From the NCBI GenBank assembly GCA_030710605.1, contig CP092863.1:143250623-143314622 (forward strand): a stretch of 64,000 nucleotides of DNA, in the 5' to 3' direction. The notes beneath the pieces are model-generated. The model was given only the letters and a program-made list of their open reading frames with translations. It did no database searches and was not told the origin of the DNA. The stretch is from Cordylochernes scorpioides. Lineage: Eukaryota > Arthropoda > Arachnida > Pseudoscorpiones > Chernetidae. Of this stretch, positions 63,075 to 64,000 are shown piece after piece. The position numbers were made by a program, and so were the translations under genes. The stretch's first letter is position 1; the number at the start of each line of letters is the position of its first letter.

Positions 63075-63405
63075 CATACCTTATTTTATGACGCATTAGC
63101 GCGCCATCTGTTATGAAAATTCGAAACTATTATAGACACGTATGATTCTTTTTAAAAATAAACAATTTCTTCTGCCCTTACTTCAATGGAAAAATTAATA
63201 GGAGGGCCTGGCTCATCAGTGGTGAACCCTCCCAGCGGTTTCGACAGTTTAATCTATTATATAATAGATTAAACTGGCGAAAAATCTGGGAGGGTTCACC
63301 ACTGATGAGCCAGGCCCTCCTATTAATTTTTCCATTGAAGTAAGGGCAGAAGAAATTGTTTATTCTCAAAAAGAATCATACACGTCTATAATAGTTTCGA
63401 ATACC
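63075..63405. mobile_element. Family H fold-back, palindrome
   Basis: Arms of about 155 bp: AAAATTCGAAACTATTATAG ... CTGCCCTTACTTCAATGG ... GGTGAACCCTCCCAGCGG, meeting at TCTATTATATAATAGA (63252-63267), then the reverse. The right arm has GCGAAAAATCTGG for GCGAAACCGCTGG. Confidence 0.85.
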
Positions 63406-63409
63406 TTAT

Positions 63410-63680
63410 TTTTTCAAAAGGTTTTTTTTTTTCAATTAAATCAAAGTTACGTCTAGTTTATTAATCATAAAGAAAAATATATTAAACATATCTCTTATAT
63501 TGAATTACATATTTCATTTTAAAAAAATATGATCCAAAAAACATAATTTGTAAACAGAACAAATAATAATGCATATAGATAAACATCTAATCATTTCATT
63601 AGATCAAAAATAGCTAGATATGAAAAAACACTAGAAAAAAAAATAATAAAAAATAAAAAGATCAGGTGTTGATATAAAAA
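63410..63680. other. AT-rich spacer
   Basis: No recognised feature. Confidence 0.4.
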
Positions 63681-63684
63681 ATAA

Positions 63685-63850
63685 AAAAGGCATATCCTGA
63701 CCAGGAGCACATGTGCTTTTCAGAAGGCAGAACGCCATCTGGTGGAACAGAAATCAACTATTCTAAAATGTTTAGTTGAATTCTGTTCCACCAGATGGCG
63801 CTCTGCCTTCTGAAAAAAACATGTGCTCCTGGTCAGGATATGCCTTTTTT
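63685..63850. mobile_element. Family C outer ends as a head-to-head pair
   Basis: AAAAAGGCATATCCTGACCA ... CATCTGGTGGAACAGAA on the left and the reverse on the right, meeting at about 63767 (TTCTAAAATG). Ribozyme absent. Confidence 0.7.
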
Positions 63851-63944
63851 ATTTTTAATAGCTAGATATACAGAGTTAACAGCAATAGAATTATATTATA
63901 TATACGATTTTTAAAAATATGTAAAATAGATTTTAACACATATA

Positions 63945-64000
63945 CGAGGTGTGTTCAAAAAGTATCGCGACCTTTGAATTTTCGCGGGTTACATATCTTC
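63945..64000 (+). mobile_element. Terminal repeat of another mariner, cut by the window end
   Basis: After TA (63943-63944): CGAGGTGTGTTCAAAAAGTA, then TCGCGACCTTTGAATTTTCG. This start is characteristic of mariner-type termini and differs from the 9769-10531 element. The transposase, if any, lies beyond 64000. Confidence 0.65.

Noticed and set aside
1-64000. Bacterial-type operons, riboswitches, terminators or origins
   Set aside because: Base composition, LINEs, MITEs, SINEs and telomere-type repeats show a eukaryotic chromosome; no such element was seen.

Overview
This is a gene-poor, strongly AT-rich eukaryotic window in which almost every recognisable block is a mobile element, a fragment of one, or a tandem array grown from one. 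No complete host protein gene is visible. A (TTAGG)10 tract at 35971-36021 matches the telomere repeat of most arthropods. Together with mariner, pogo-like, Helitron, LINE and Penelope-type material this makes an arthropod the best guess, but the sequence does not settle the species.

Layout. 0-20 kb: hammerhead-ribozyme repeats (families A, B and E), truncated LINEs with clear target-site duplications (2392-3302, 13199-13691), an internally deleted mariner (9769-10531), a 109-123 bp tandem array (6767-8244), fold-back elements with tRNA-like centres, and a solo LTR (18126-18646). 20-32 kb: a 123-bp MITE-derived satellite split by a Helitron (20917-21444), LINE tails, a pogo-like MITE, one possible host exon on the minus strand with a signal peptide and splice donor (27708-27762), and long palindromes (28819-29103, 30030-30370, 30480-30910). 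32-39.75 kb: a 1.03-kb amplicon repeated directly and then inverted, with the telomere-type tract at one junction. Each unit carries a pyrimidine tract, a 3' splice-site motif and a short arginine-rich reading frame. 40-49 kb: more 123-bp satellite, a Helitron carrying a tRNA-Gly copy, a second 111-120 bp array, a GC-rich broken gene (46440-46930), an intact hammerhead (47211-47250), a candidate solo LTR and a mariner catalytic fragment. 49.8-58.2 kb: a 91-bp array, a second pogo-like MITE family, a nine-unit 123-bp array, and a 125-bp satellite with a three-unit higher-order repeat, followed by a Helitron with another tRNA-Gly. 58-64 kb: fold-backs, the best hammerhead copy (60158-60212), and the terminal repeat of another mariner running off the window.

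The unifying theme is small catalytic RNA. At least five separate repeat families (A-E) carry a hammerhead self-cleaving core (CUGANGA, stem II, GAAA, minimal stem III, cleavage triplet, stem I), often as head-to-head inverted dimers. That arrangement is known for Penelope-like retroelements and retrozymes, but no reverse transcriptase for them was found here, so the copies are probably mobilised from elsewhere. A second theme is MITE termini or tRNA-like units becoming satellites or Helitron cargo.
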